64,000 bases of DNA from contig CAYPEJ010000006.1 of assembly GCA_964409685.1 (NCBI GenBank), forward strand, positions 1 through 64,000, in the 5' to 3' direction. Origin of the DNA: Clostridium_AI sp964409685 (lineage in GTDB: Bacteria > Bacillota > Clostridia > Lachnospirales > Lachnospiraceae). A program made the translations under genes and the position numbers. Each line of letters begins with the position of its first letter. The stretch's first letter is position 1. The notes below the pieces were generated by a model. The model saw nothing but the letters and a program-made list of their open reading frames with translations. It had not been told where the DNA came from and ran no database searches. Below are positions 1 to 7,110 of the stretch, piece after piece.

Positions 1-147
1 TTCTCTTACAAAGTAAGTGCATGTAAGTAAGGGGAAGTTCCGTTTTCATTCAAGCTACGAAACTATAGGATAGTAGGTCTGTAGGCATTTACTATCCTAT
101 TACTTTTGATAGAGGTAAAAATTACAAAAAATTTATGCATTAAGGCA
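1..147. other. Intergenic sequence with an inverted repeat
   Basis: No gene was recognised here. An 11-bp perfect inverted repeat (65-75, ATAGGATAGTA, with 90-100) is followed by a short T-rich stretch, TTACTTTTG. It could be the terminator of a gene lying before the window, or a leader structure of the peptide operon. The T tract is weak, so the terminator reading is uncertain. Confidence 0.4.
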
Positions 148-176
148 TTGTTTGGAGAAAAGTGTAGTGGTATAAT
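148..176 (+). promoter_or_regulatory. Promoter of the cysteine-rich peptide operon
   Basis: A TATAAT -10 box at 171-176 is preceded by TGG, giving an extended -10 (TGnTATAAT). A weak -35, TTGTTT, lies at 148-153 with a 17-nt spacer. It is the best sigma-A-like promoter upstream of the first peptide gene and would give a leader of about 130 nt. The region 177-315 between it and the first ATG contains no gene on the plus strand. Confidence 0.6.
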
Positions 177-315
177 TTTATTATCTAATTTGTACATGCT
201 AATTCATATATAAATAATTTTCAAATATAAATTTCTTGATTAGTCGAACTTGAACTCCATACATTTTCATTATAAATACCCGCACTAGGAGTAATAAACA
301 TAGGGAGGTGAGAAT

Positions 316-429
316 ATGAGATATATAAAGAAACCAGCTAAAAAATATGAACCAGGATTTTGTGTTGCATGTGGAGGAAATTGTGACAACAGATGTCAAG
401 ATCAATGTGTTGTTGTTGCTACGAAATAA
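316..429 (+). CDS. Cysteine-rich RiPP precursor peptide 1
   Basis: This 37-residue peptide has a GGGAGGTG ribosome site 5-6 nt before its ATG. The N-terminal half is basic and aromatic (MRYIKKPAKKYEPGF) and acts as the presumed leader. The C-terminal half carries Cys16, 19, 23, 27 and 31 in a C-x2-C-x3-C-x3-C-x3-C ladder with Gly and Asn between, ending in a Val-rich tail. It is the first of seven tandem paralogues feeding one radical SAM enzyme, so it is inferred to be a substrate for thioether or similar Cys crosslinking. From memory, the layout resembles the family called Clo7bot Cys-rich peptides; this was not checked. Confidence 0.85.
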   Translation: MRYIKKPAKKYEPGFCVACGGNCDNRCQDQCVVVATK

Positions 430-465
430 TAGGAATAAGAATATGAAAAAAGTAAGGATGATAAC

Positions 466-594
466 TTGTTAGAGTTTATAATTTGTCCAAAGAAAAAGTA
501 TAATATTGGATACTGTTTTGCATGTGTAGGGAACTGTCATAATGATTGTGGACAACAGATCATATGTGAATATGATTTATCCAAAAATGATTAG
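466..594 (+). CDS. Cysteine-rich RiPP precursor peptide 2 (TTG start, possibly decaying)
   Basis: The reading frame encodes a 42-residue peptide if the TTG at 466 is used; an AAGGA site lies 7 nt upstream. No in-frame ATG exists, because a TAA at 436-438 closes the frame further upstream. The core YCFACVGNCHNDCG closely matches peptide 3, with Cys17, 20, 24 and 28 in the same ladder plus Cys7 and Cys34. The leader (EFIICPKKKYNIG) aligns with the KPAKKY leader of its neighbours but has lost the MRYIKK start. It may be a weakly translated paralogue or one starting to decay. Confidence 0.6.
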   Translation: MLEFIICPKKKYNIGYCFACVGNCHNDCGQQIICEYDLSKND

Positions 595-613
595 GGCTAA
601 GGAGGAAATAATC

Positions 614-739
614 ATGAAGTATATTAAGAAACCAGCGTCTAAATATGTATTAGGATTTTGTAACGCATGTAATGAAAACTGTCATAATGACTGTGGAAGT
701 CAAAAAGGTTGCGGATATTGTGCATCTTACACAAGCTAA
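614..739 (+). CDS. Cysteine-rich RiPP precursor peptide 3
   Basis: This 41-residue peptide starts at ATG 614, with GGAGGA 7 nt upstream. The longer frame from 542 is rejected because it overlaps peptide 2 and lacks the leader motif. The leader MKYIKKPASKYVLGF is followed by Cys16, 19, 23, 27, 33 and 36. The first four follow C-x2-C-x3-C-x3-C, and the last pair sits in GCGYC, a motif shared with peptide 7. It belongs to the first precursor subtype (peptides 1-4) and is a presumed substrate of the radical SAM protein at 1503. Confidence 0.85.
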   Translation: MKYIKKPASKYVLGFCNACNENCHNDCGSQKGCGYCASYTS

Positions 740-775
740 TCGTAACTTAGCATTCTAGTGAAAGGAAGCGATGTT

Positions 776-916
776 ATGAGATACATAATTCAACGTAAAA
801 AATTTGAACATGGGTATTGTGTAGTTTGTACAGTCGTATGTAATAACAACTGCACAAAGGTTTGTCCAGTGAATTGCGTAGTTAATGGCAGTGAAGATAA
901 TTCTGTTGAAGAATAA
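776..916 (+). CDS. Cysteine-rich RiPP precursor peptide 4
   Basis: This 46-residue peptide is the longest of the set. It starts at ATG 776 after GAAAGGAAGCG. The leader MRYIIQRKKFEHG keeps the basic and aromatic pattern. Six cysteines (15, 18, 22, 26, 30, 34) form one C-x2-C step followed by four perfect C-x3-C steps, the most regular array in the cluster. Unlike its neighbours it has an acidic tail (GSEDNSVEE), which could be a follower segment. Gene order and similarity mark it as a paralogous substrate. Confidence 0.85.
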   Translation: MRYIIQRKKFEHGYCVVCTVVCNNNCTKVCPVNCVVNGSEDNSVEE

Positions 917-967
917 GTTTGGCAAAAGGGGGATAGTTTACCATTTTGTAAGGTAGGAGGTTCGTTA

Positions 968-1078
968 ATGCGCTATATAATAAAAGGTAGTAAAAAGGTT
1001 ACGGTAGGTTTATGTTATTGTAACAATTGTGATGACTGTGGAAATCAGTGTGGAACACAATGTATGACATATTGGTAA
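968..1078 (+). CDS. Cysteine-rich RiPP precursor peptide 5
   Basis: This 36-residue peptide follows a GGTAGGAGG ribosome site. The leader is MRYIIKGSKKVTVG. The core begins CYC and has Cys16, 18, 21, 24, 28 and 32, so the first steps are C-x-C-x2-C-x2-C rather than the C-x2-C-x3-C of peptides 1-4. With peptides 6 and 7 it forms a second precursor subtype sharing the CYCxxC opening. It ends MTYW. The leader is still recognisable, which suggests that the same maturase handles both subtypes. Confidence 0.85.
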   Translation: MRYIIKGSKKVTVGLCYCNNCDDCGNQCGTQCMTYW

Positions 1079-1121
1079 ACATTGCTGACGTAAACCTAGT
1101 TACGATTAATGGAGGAACTGG

Positions 1122-1241
1122 ATGAAGTATTTAGTGAAACCAAGTAAATATAGAGTGGGTTATTGTTATTGTGATCAATGCGATTACTGTTCGATTGATT
1201 GTTCAAGTAAATGCGGAGTGTATACTTCTAGCAAAAAATAG
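1122..1241 (+). CDS. Cysteine-rich RiPP precursor peptide 6
   Basis: This 39-residue peptide has a GGAGGAAC site 5 nt before ATG 1122. The leader MKYLVKPSKYRVGY is followed by CYCDQCDYCSIDC. Cysteines are at 15, 17, 20, 23, 27 and 31, and the tail is VYTSSKK. It belongs to the CYCxxC subtype. It is the last peptide before the long hairpin at 1251-1313, so it may be transcribed more than the genes downstream of that hairpin. Confidence 0.85.
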   Translation: MKYLVKPSKYRVGYCYCDQCDYCSIDCSSKCGVYTSSKK

Positions 1242-1250
1242 GTAATTGTG

Positions 1251-1324
1251 TAGTATAGGGTGCATTGCTTTTTGAAAAGTATAGCATAATGGAAACGTTT
1301 GCACCCTATACTATTTTACTTTAC
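1251..1324 (+). terminator. Probable attenuator hairpin inside the peptide operon
   Basis: A perfect 14-bp inverted repeat (1251-1264, TAGTATAGGGTGCA, with 1300-1313) encloses a 35-nt loop. The loop contains its own small CTTTT/AAAAG stem. TTTTACTTT follows, a broken T tract. It lies between peptide genes 6 and 7, upstream of the maturase. A leaky terminator here would give many substrate transcripts per enzyme transcript, as in other RiPP operons. An mRNA-stabilising stem is the alternative. Confidence 0.6.
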
Positions 1325-1341
1325 AAAGGAGGGAACTATTT

Positions 1342-1446
1342 ATGAAATATGTTGTGAAACCACAGTCTGAAGGAAGATGGATGTGCTACTGCTCAGATTG
1401 TAATGTTTGTAGTAATTGCGGATATTGTGCTGTATATTCAGACTAG
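1342..1446 (+). CDS. Cysteine-rich RiPP precursor peptide 7
   Basis: This 34-residue peptide is the shortest of the set. It starts at ATG 1342 after AAAGGAGGGAAC. The leader is MKYVVKPQSEGRW. Cysteines at 15, 17, 20, 23, 26 and 29 form C-x-C-x2-C-x2-C-x2-C-x2-C, a nearly uniform every-third-residue array ending in GYC. It lies downstream of the hairpin and only 56 nt before the maturase gene, so it is probably co-transcribed with that gene and may be the core substrate of the enzyme. It belongs to the CYCxxC subtype. Confidence 0.85.
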   Translation: MKYVVKPQSEGRWMCYCSDCNVCSNCGYCAVYSD

Positions 1447-1502
1447 TATATAAAAATTTACTAGGAGAAAATGCTGTATAAGAAGCTAAGGGGGAACTAT
1501 TT

Positions 1503-2828
1503 GTGAAGAAATCAAGATACAACAAGATTATTAAATTAGAAGATGGGAAGACAATTGCATTTAATAGTGTGACATGTGCATTGGCAGAAGTAGACGATGA
1601 ATTTTTAGAGGTACTAGAAAATATAGAGCAAATAAATGTAGAGGAATTATCCGACGAAAAGAAAGAACTAATCGACAATATGATGGAAGGAAATTATATT
1701 GTGGATGATCAGTTAGATGAATTAAAGCTTATTAAATTTAGAAATTATAGTGGTAAATTTAGTTCTGGCGGATTAGGAATTGTAATTGCACCAACATTAG
1801 CTTGTAATTTTGCCTGTCCATATTGCTATGAAACAGCAAAATCTGGTATGATTAGTAAAGAAGTGCAAGATAGTTTGCTAGAAATGATCGAGGACACTGC
1901 CAAACATAAATATGATGTAGATATTACTTGGTATGGTGGAGAACCACTTTTAGCAAAGGATATTATATTTGATTTTGCACGTCGAGCAATTGAAATCTGT
2001 GACCGTGAAGGTGTGAAATATAATTCCTATATGGTTACCAATGGATATTTAATTGATGAAGATGTTGTAGAAGGAATGAAAAAAGCTAAAATTACAGGCG
2101 CTCAGATTACAGTTGATGGTCCACCATCCATACATAATACTAGAAGAATTTTAAAGAATAGTAGTGAACCAACCTTTGATAAGATTATACATAATGTAAA
2201 ATTGTTAATGGATAATGGTATTAAAAATATTGCCATTCGAATCAACGTAGATAAAACAAATGTAAACCATGTAGAAGAATTACTAGACATCTTAGAACGT
2301 GAGGGAATTAAAGATGTCGTTGTAAATCTTGGACATGTTAGTGCGTATACAGAAGCTTGTAATGGTGTTACAGATAGCTGTATGGATACAGAAGAATATG
2401 CAATCCAAGACAGCAAATATCAAAAGATTCTTCATGAAAGAGGTTACCAGATTTCCGGTAGATATCCATTCTATCCAAGTATTAAGGCAAATTATTGTTG
2501 TGCAGATCATGTCAGTGCATATGTAATTGATCCAGAAGGATATATGTACAAATGCTGGAATGATGTTGGAAATGTAAAGCGTGCAGTTGGTAACGTATGT
2601 ACGATTAAGGAAAAAGTGGATGATCGCATGTTTGCTATGAATTTAGACTATATCTTATGGGGACCATTTGAACATGAGAAATGTAGGGAATGTAATATAT
2701 TACCAATTTGCATGGGAGGATGTCCTTACAAAGGATTAACAGGTTCAGAGCCATCTTGTGAAAAATGGGTATATAATTTAGAGCAAACGATTATTTCGAC
2801 CTATTATCAACAATGTGAAAATGAATAA
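1503..2828 (+). CDS. Radical SAM/SPASM peptide maturase
   Basis: This 441-residue enzyme starts at GTG 1503 behind AAGGGGGAAC. Residues 1-90 look like a precursor-recognition region (RRE/PqqD-like in size, not proven). The radical SAM cluster motif CNFACPYC lies at residues 101-108, followed by the WYGGEPLL motif. The C-terminal third is cysteine-rich (CCADH, YKCWND, CRECNILPICMGGCP, SCEKW), as in SPASM domains that bind auxiliary 4Fe-4S clusters. Such enzymes install thioether or C-C crosslinks in peptides. Its seven Cys-rich neighbours are the obvious substrates, pointing to sactipeptide or ranthipeptide-like chemistry. The exact bond type is not predictable from this sequence. Confidence 0.92.
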   Translation: MKKSRYNKIIKLEDGKTIAFNSVTCALAEVDDEFLEVLENIEQINVEELSDEKKELIDNMMEGNYIVDDQLDELKLIKFRNYSGKFSSGGLGIVIAPTLACNFACPYCYETAKSGMISKEVQDSLLEMIEDTAKHKYDVDITWYGGEPLLAKDIIFDFARRAIEICDREGVKYNSYMVTNGYLIDEDVVEGMKKAKITGAQITVDGPPSIHNTRRILKNSSEPTFDKIIHNVKLLMDNGIKNIAIRINVDKTNVNHVEELLDILEREGIKDVVVNLGHVSAYTEACNGVTDSCMDTEEYAIQDSKYQKILHERGYQISGRYPFYPSIKANYCCADHVSAYVIDPEGYMYKCWNDVGNVKRAVGNVCTIKEKVDDRMFAMNLDYILWGPFEHEKCRECNILPICMGGCPYKGLTGSEPSCEKWVYNLEQTIISTYYQQCENE

Positions 2829-2837
2829 ATGGAAGTG

Positions 2838-2881
2838 CAGTTGACATAGATCAGAGAATGAATTATGTCAACTGTATTTAT
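2838..2881 (+). terminator. Hairpin after the maturase gene
   Basis: CAGTTGACATA at 2838-2848 pairs perfectly with 2864-2874, and TATTTAT follows. The stem is good but the T tract is poor. It may act as a partial terminator or a processing and stability element between the maturase and the accessory genes. It lies in the 105-nt gap before the next gene. Confidence 0.4.
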
Positions 2882-2933
2882 AGAATTGGAGATAGCATGG
2901 AAAATAGCATAGGAAATTGGAGGAGAGTTTCTA

Positions 2934-3413
2934 ATGAGATATGCAGATAATAGCAAGTGTATAAGAAAAGCAGTATTTGAAGACGTTGAAGCTATTTGGA
3001 GTGTGATGGAGAAAGTTCATCAAAGACAGAACCAATTCATTCGATTTGAGGATATAGATGAGAAGCATACAAAAGAATCTTTGAAAGAAATTTTGGAAAA
3101 AGAAAATGTTTATGAAAGTATTTGGGTTTTCTGTGAAAATGATAAAATAGTTGGATTGATTGACGTGGAATATAAAAATGCAGATTATCTATTTTTTGAT
3201 GATAAATATGTATATATAAAATATTTTTATGTGAAGGATAATAAAAAGGAAATATCCGAACAACTTATGGATATAGTATTAGAAAAGGCAAAGCAATACG
3301 ACTTTCATTATATCTGTGGAGATGTTTTACCAGAGGATAACATGCAAACAGAATTGTATGAACAAAATCAATTGGAGTACTTTAGAATTAGACTTGCGAA
3401 AAAATTAATGTAA
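2934..3413 (+). CDS. GNAT-family N-acetyltransferase in the RiPP operon
   Basis: This 159-residue protein starts at ATG 2934 after TTGGAGGAGAG. The sequence has a GNAT shape: an N-terminal IRKAVFEDVEAIWSVMEKV strand-helix, a central WVFCENDKIVGLIDV pair of strands, then a YIKYFYVKDNKKEISEQLMDIVLEKA segment where the acetyl-CoA-binding helix is expected. The canonical RGxGxG loop is degenerate (KDNKKE), so CoA binding is uncertain. It lies between the maturase and the metallopeptidase with tight spacing. It may acetylate the peptide product or provide self-protection; its substrate cannot be read from sequence. Confidence 0.7.
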   Translation: MRYADNSKCIRKAVFEDVEAIWSVMEKVHQRQNQFIRFEDIDEKHTKESLKEILEKENVYESIWVFCENDKIVGLIDVEYKNADYLFFDDKYVYIKYFYVKDNKKEISEQLMDIVLEKAKQYDFHYICGDVLPEDNMQTELYEQNQLEYFRIRLAKKLM

Positions 3414-3428
3414 GGAGAATTCGTGTAG

Positions 3429-4067
3429 ATGAATGGGGTTAGAAAACGAGAGCATTATGAAACTAGTATAATCGTAAAAGAAATTTCATTATTACAAGGA
3501 GTAGATTCTTTTACAAAGCTTTGTGACCAGATTGTTCGTATACGTCAGATATTTCAATTTTCAAGCACAGTGAGGATTCAACAAGTCAATAGAAAACATG
3601 ATATAGAGATATTAGTTGGAGGAAAAGTACCTGACTGGGTAATTGGATTAAGCGCAGGAAGACAGATATGGATTTTGAAAGAATCTCAGTGGAAACATCA
3701 AGATATGAATTTACGTGAGCTGATACTTCATGAATTTGTACATATTGCATGCAATCAAAGTTTAAAGAGGGAGTTACCCTTATGGATAAATGAAGGATTA
3801 GCAGTTTATTTCTCTGGTCAATATAAAAGTTTCAAATTAAAGAATTTTAAAATAAATTATGACATGAATTTTTACGACTTATCCTATGAAGATGAAAATT
3901 TATACTGTATATCCATTCTTTTGATAAGAGCGTTTATACAGGAGTACGGTGAAACTACACTAATTGAAGAGTTGAAGCAAAACAATGCAATAGAGGAAAG
4001 TGTATTATTAAATAATGAAAATTTAAAACGAATTTTAATAAACAATAGGGAAGACTTATTGATTTGA
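3429..4067 (+). CDS. Gluzincin-type metallopeptidase, candidate RiPP leader protease
   Basis: This 212-residue protein begins 15 nt after the GNAT gene and has an AAGGAG site. It contains HEFVH at residues 101-105 and WINEGLAVYF at about 120-129. Glu122 lies 17 residues after the second His, the arrangement of HExxH...E zinc peptidases of the peptidase MA-like group. No signal peptide or membrane segment is visible, so it should act in the cytosol. The exporter downstream lacks its own C39 peptidase domain, so this enzyme is a good candidate to remove the precursor leaders. The substrate assignment is inference; the zinc motif is directly visible. Confidence 0.8.
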   Translation: MNGVRKREHYETSIIVKEISLLQGVDSFTKLCDQIVRIRQIFQFSSTVRIQQVNRKHDIEILVGGKVPDWVIGLSAGRQIWILKESQWKHQDMNLRELILHEFVHIACNQSLKRELPLWINEGLAVYFSGQYKSFKLKNFKINYDMNFYDLSYEDENLYCISILLIRAFIQEYGETTLIEELKQNNAIEESVLLNNENLKRILINNREDLLI

Positions 4068-4083
4068 AAAGGGATTGGTAAGG

Positions 4084-5805
4084 ATGAAAAAGATAATCAA
4101 GGAGTTATTAAATTATGCCAGAGTGTATAAAAAGCAAGAGGTAGTTGGGTTACTATTTACCATTTTATATACCATTGCAATATTTTTATCACCAATTGTT
4201 TCAAAATATTTAATTGATGATGTTATGCCTTCAAAATCAATGGAAAAATTGAAAGTGGGGATATTGATTTTCTTTTTTGGTTGTATCGGGCAGCCAGTAT
4301 TTGGATATTTGAAAAATCGTATCTTTATGCGAGTTAGTGAGAAAACAACGGTGTATTTTAGAGAAAAGATGTTTAATAAGATTATGGATGCACCTTTAAA
4401 ATTTTATGATAATTACAATATGGGCGCGATTGTATCTAGAATTAGCAATGATGGAAGAAGTGTTAGTGAATTTATCACGAATTTCTTTGTTGTCGTACTA
4501 AAAAATGTAATTTTAATTGTAATTATTTTAATTGGAATGCTTATGTTATCTGTAAAAATGACAGTATTTGTTGTTCTGTTATTTGGTACATATTTTTTAA
4601 TTAATTATTGCATGACTAAGAAATTCTCACCTTTATCCAAAAAGATACAGCAATGTTACGATAATATTTGTATTAAAATCAACCATAGTGTATCACAGAT
4701 TAATACGGTGAAATTATTCAATCAAGAAGAGTTATTAAAGAAAGAATTCAAAGATATTATTGAAGAGAGTTATTTTTATAATATGAAGTCAAGAAATTTA
4801 AGCATGTTAATTAATTGTATTAATAATGCGATTATGATTTCATGTCTTACGTTAATTTACGGTTATGGAAGTTATATGGTTATAAAAGGGGAAAGTACTA
4901 TTGGTACGATTATTGCATTTGGACTGTATTTTCAGAATCTAGTACAACCAATCTATGAATTCTTAAATAATAACATTGATATTCGAAATATTGAACCGGT
5001 ATTGGAACGTATTCATGAATATATGGATTTGGAATCTGAGCGAGAAGGGAATGGTGAAAAACTAGAATCTATTTCGAATTTAGAGCTAAAAAATGTCAGT
5101 TTTCAATATGCAAATGGCACCCAAGCAGTTGAAAAAATCAATATGAAGTTTAGTGCAAGTGGATTGTATGCCATTGTTGGCGATTCGGGTGCTGGAAAAT
5201 CAACATTAATAAAATTGTTATGTGCATTATATGATTTCTATGATGGTGAAATTAACGTCAATGGAAATGAGTTAAGACAATACGGAGTAAAGGAAATTCG
5301 TAAAAATATTAGTATCGTTACACAAGAGATTGAACTTCGTAATGCAACCATTCGAGAGAATATTCAGTTGAATCAAGAACTAACGGATTTTGAACTCAGA
5401 GAGATGATTGAGTTTGTGAATTTGCAGGATGTAGTGGATAAGCTGGAGGATGGTTTGGACACCATGATGAATGAGAGAACCAATCTATCTGGTGGAGAAA
5501 AACAAAGATTAGCGATTGCACGTGCATTGGCAAAACAAAGTAGTGTTTACATTTTTGATGAGCCTACCGCAGCGCTTGATACATTGAATGAGAAAAAGAT
5601 AAAAGAGATTATTGAAGTATTAGCAAAAGAAAAGATAGTTCTAATTATTACGCATAATCTTGGATTACTTAGTGCAGCAGATTACATATATGTTATGAAA
5701 CAGGGGAAGGTAATTGAGCGTGGTAAGTATCAGGAATTAGAAAGGGAGGAGACTTATTTTTCAAAGTTAATGGATGCTTTAAAGGAAGAGGATATTGTGG
5801 ATTAA
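4084..5805 (+). CDS. ABC exporter, fused permease and ATPase
   Basis: This 573-residue half-transporter uses ATG 4084; a TTG nine bases upstream is less likely. Residues 15-290 form the six-helix ABC type I exporter domain. The ATPase domain has GDSGAGKST (Walker A), LSGGEKQRLAIARAL (signature) and VYIFDEPTAALD (Walker B), and a switch His in IITHN. It has no N-terminal C39 peptidase domain, unlike many bacteriocin exporters. The gene starts 16 nt after the metallopeptidase gene and probably exports the matured cysteine-rich peptides as a homodimer. Confidence 0.92.
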   Translation: MKKIIKELLNYARVYKKQEVVGLLFTILYTIAIFLSPIVSKYLIDDVMPSKSMEKLKVGILIFFFGCIGQPVFGYLKNRIFMRVSEKTTVYFREKMFNKIMDAPLKFYDNYNMGAIVSRISNDGRSVSEFITNFFVVVLKNVILIVIILIGMLMLSVKMTVFVVLLFGTYFLINYCMTKKFSPLSKKIQQCYDNICIKINHSVSQINTVKLFNQEELLKKEFKDIIEESYFYNMKSRNLSMLINCINNAIMISCLTLIYGYGSYMVIKGESTIGTIIAFGLYFQNLVQPIYEFLNNNIDIRNIEPVLERIHEYMDLESEREGNGEKLESISNLELKNVSFQYANGTQAVEKINMKFSASGLYAIVGDSGAGKSTLIKLLCALYDFYDGEINVNGNELRQYGVKEIRKNISIVTQEIELRNATIRENIQLNQELTDFELREMIEFVNLQDVVDKLEDGLDTMMNERTNLSGGEKQRLAIARALAKQSSVYIFDEPTAALDTLNEKKIKEIIEVLAKEKIVLIITHNLGLLSAADYIYVMKQGKVIERGKYQELEREETYFSKLMDALKEEDIVD

Positions 5806-5825
5806 GAAGAGAAAGTAGTGAGAGT

Positions 5826-6305
5826 ATGAATTTTCAAGTAAGAGAAGCAAAGATAGAAGACTTAGAGGAAGTAGTTGACTTGTGGAGAACCTTGTCCGTA
5901 GGTCAGTTAGGAAAAGATCCTTATTACAGAGGTTCTATTGAATTTAATAGTGGACATAAGCAGTTACAAAATTCAATTGAAAGTAGTGATTGTGGAATCT
6001 TTGTTATTGAGTATGAAGGGAGAATTCAAGGATTTATTGAAGTTTGGAAACAGACAGAATCGTATCAGATTGTAAAGGAGCGCTGTGCATATATCGTACA
6101 TTGTATTTATGATAATCGGTATAAAAAGAGCAATCAAGCCCTTCATGTGGTCGCCTGTTTATATCGCGCAGCAGAAAACTGGGCAATTGAAAATGATATG
6201 GAGTACCTAACGGCAGATGTATTTGAGCATAATAAAATGGTGGCTAAATTACTAGGAAGGGCAGATATTTTACCATACAAATATCGAATGGTTCGAAAGA
6301 TTTGA
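5826..6305 (+). CDS. Second GNAT-family N-acetyltransferase of the RiPP operon
   Basis: This 159-residue protein starts at ATG 5826, 20 nt after the exporter gene. It opens VREAKIEDLEEVVDLWRTL, a typical GNAT first strand and helix, followed by CGIFVIEYEGRIQGFIEVW. The region YDNRYKKSNQALHVVACLYRAAENWA lies where the CoA-binding loop and helix 3 should be, and it ends HNKMVAKLLGRADILPYKYRMVRKI. Its length equals that of the GNAT at 2934 but the sequences are only distantly similar. A role in product modification or immunity is possible. Confidence 0.75.
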   Translation: MNFQVREAKIEDLEEVVDLWRTLSVGQLGKDPYYRGSIEFNSGHKQLQNSIESSDCGIFVIEYEGRIQGFIEVWKQTESYQIVKERCAYIVHCIYDNRYKKSNQALHVVACLYRAAENWAIENDMEYLTADVFEHNKMVAKLLGRADILPYKYRMVRKI

Positions 6306-6367
6306 CCTTTTGTTTTAGTAGCCATTATGGAGCGTGACTAGGTAGAAGAAGCAATAGAGGTGAGAGG

Positions 6368-7099
6368 TTGAAAAAGAAGATAGGATTTGGAATAGGGATT
6401 GTTATAATTGCTGTGGCGATTGTTGTTGTAGTGTTAGTTTTGAATTGCCTAAATAGTTCGAATAGCAAGAAAGGAGAAGAAATGGGAACACGATTTTCAA
6501 AAGAAATTGCACCGTATACAAAAAGTGAATCGGAGACGTATCATTTTGATACAACAGAGGTATTACATGTATCTGCTCAATGTTGTAACATTGTTATTCA
6601 GCAAAAGAAGTGCTCAGATATCACCATTGAGTTAAGTAAACTAGTGGGAGATAAACGAGAGGAGCATTTACAAGAAGAACTAGATCAGATGTCCTGTAAG
6701 ATGGAAAATGGAAAAATTTCTATCGGATACAGTACAGATTATGAATCGCAGGTTAATTCAAAATATTTTGAAGCAAAAATAATAGTACCAAAGACGCTTT
6801 CTAAGTTGGAGCTTGTATTAGAGAAAGGGAACTTAGATGTGAAAGGTGATTATCGCAGTATTGTGGTAGATTCCAATGTAGGCAATGTGGATCTGGATTT
6901 GAAAAAATTAGAAAGAGAGGATGTTATTAGAATTGATGGTAAAAATGGAAATGTAAAAATCATGGTTCCAAAGAAGAGCAAGGTAAATATCACAGGAACA
7001 CAGAAAGAAAATGTGCAATTGACTTCGACTATCCAACAAGATGATGATGGAACTACAATAGAAATAAATAAGAGTATATCTAGAATTAAAATTAGTTAG
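6368..7099 (+). CDS. DUF4097-like membrane-anchored protein
   Basis: This 243-residue protein starts at TTG 6368, directly behind the AGAGGTGAGAGG site. Residues 2-27 form one hydrophobic membrane segment (IGFGIGIVIIAVAIVVVV). The rest is beta-rich and repetitive, with patterns like LSKLELVLEKGNLDVKGDY and GNVDLDL...GNVKIMVPKKSKV, typical of the DUF4097 or adhesin-like beta-helix fold. It precedes a FtsX-type permease by 11 nt. Such proteins often accompany antimicrobial-sensing ABC systems, so it may be part of an immunity or sensing complex; that role is inferred. Confidence 0.65.
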   Translation: MKKKIGFGIGIVIIAVAIVVVVLVLNCLNSSNSKKGEEMGTRFSKEIAPYTKSESETYHFDTTEVLHVSAQCCNIVIQQKKCSDITIELSKLVGDKREEHLQEELDQMSCKMENGKISIGYSTDYESQVNSKYFEAKIIVPKTLSKLELVLEKGNLDVKGDYRSIVVDSNVGNVDLDLKKLEREDVIRIDGKNGNVKIMVPKKSKVNITGTQKENVQLTSTIQQDDDGTTIEINKSISRIKIS

Positions 7100-7110
7100 G
7101 TAGTGATGGT

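Noticed and set aside
199..405. Minus-strand ORF over the first peptide gene
   Set aside because: Low-complexity, shadow frame with no ribosome site; the plus-strand peptide gene explains the sequence.
542..613. Longer start for peptide 3 at ATG 542
   Set aside because: It overlaps peptide 2 in another frame, has no ribosome site and lacks the MKYIKKP leader; ATG 614 has GGAGGA and matches the paralogues.
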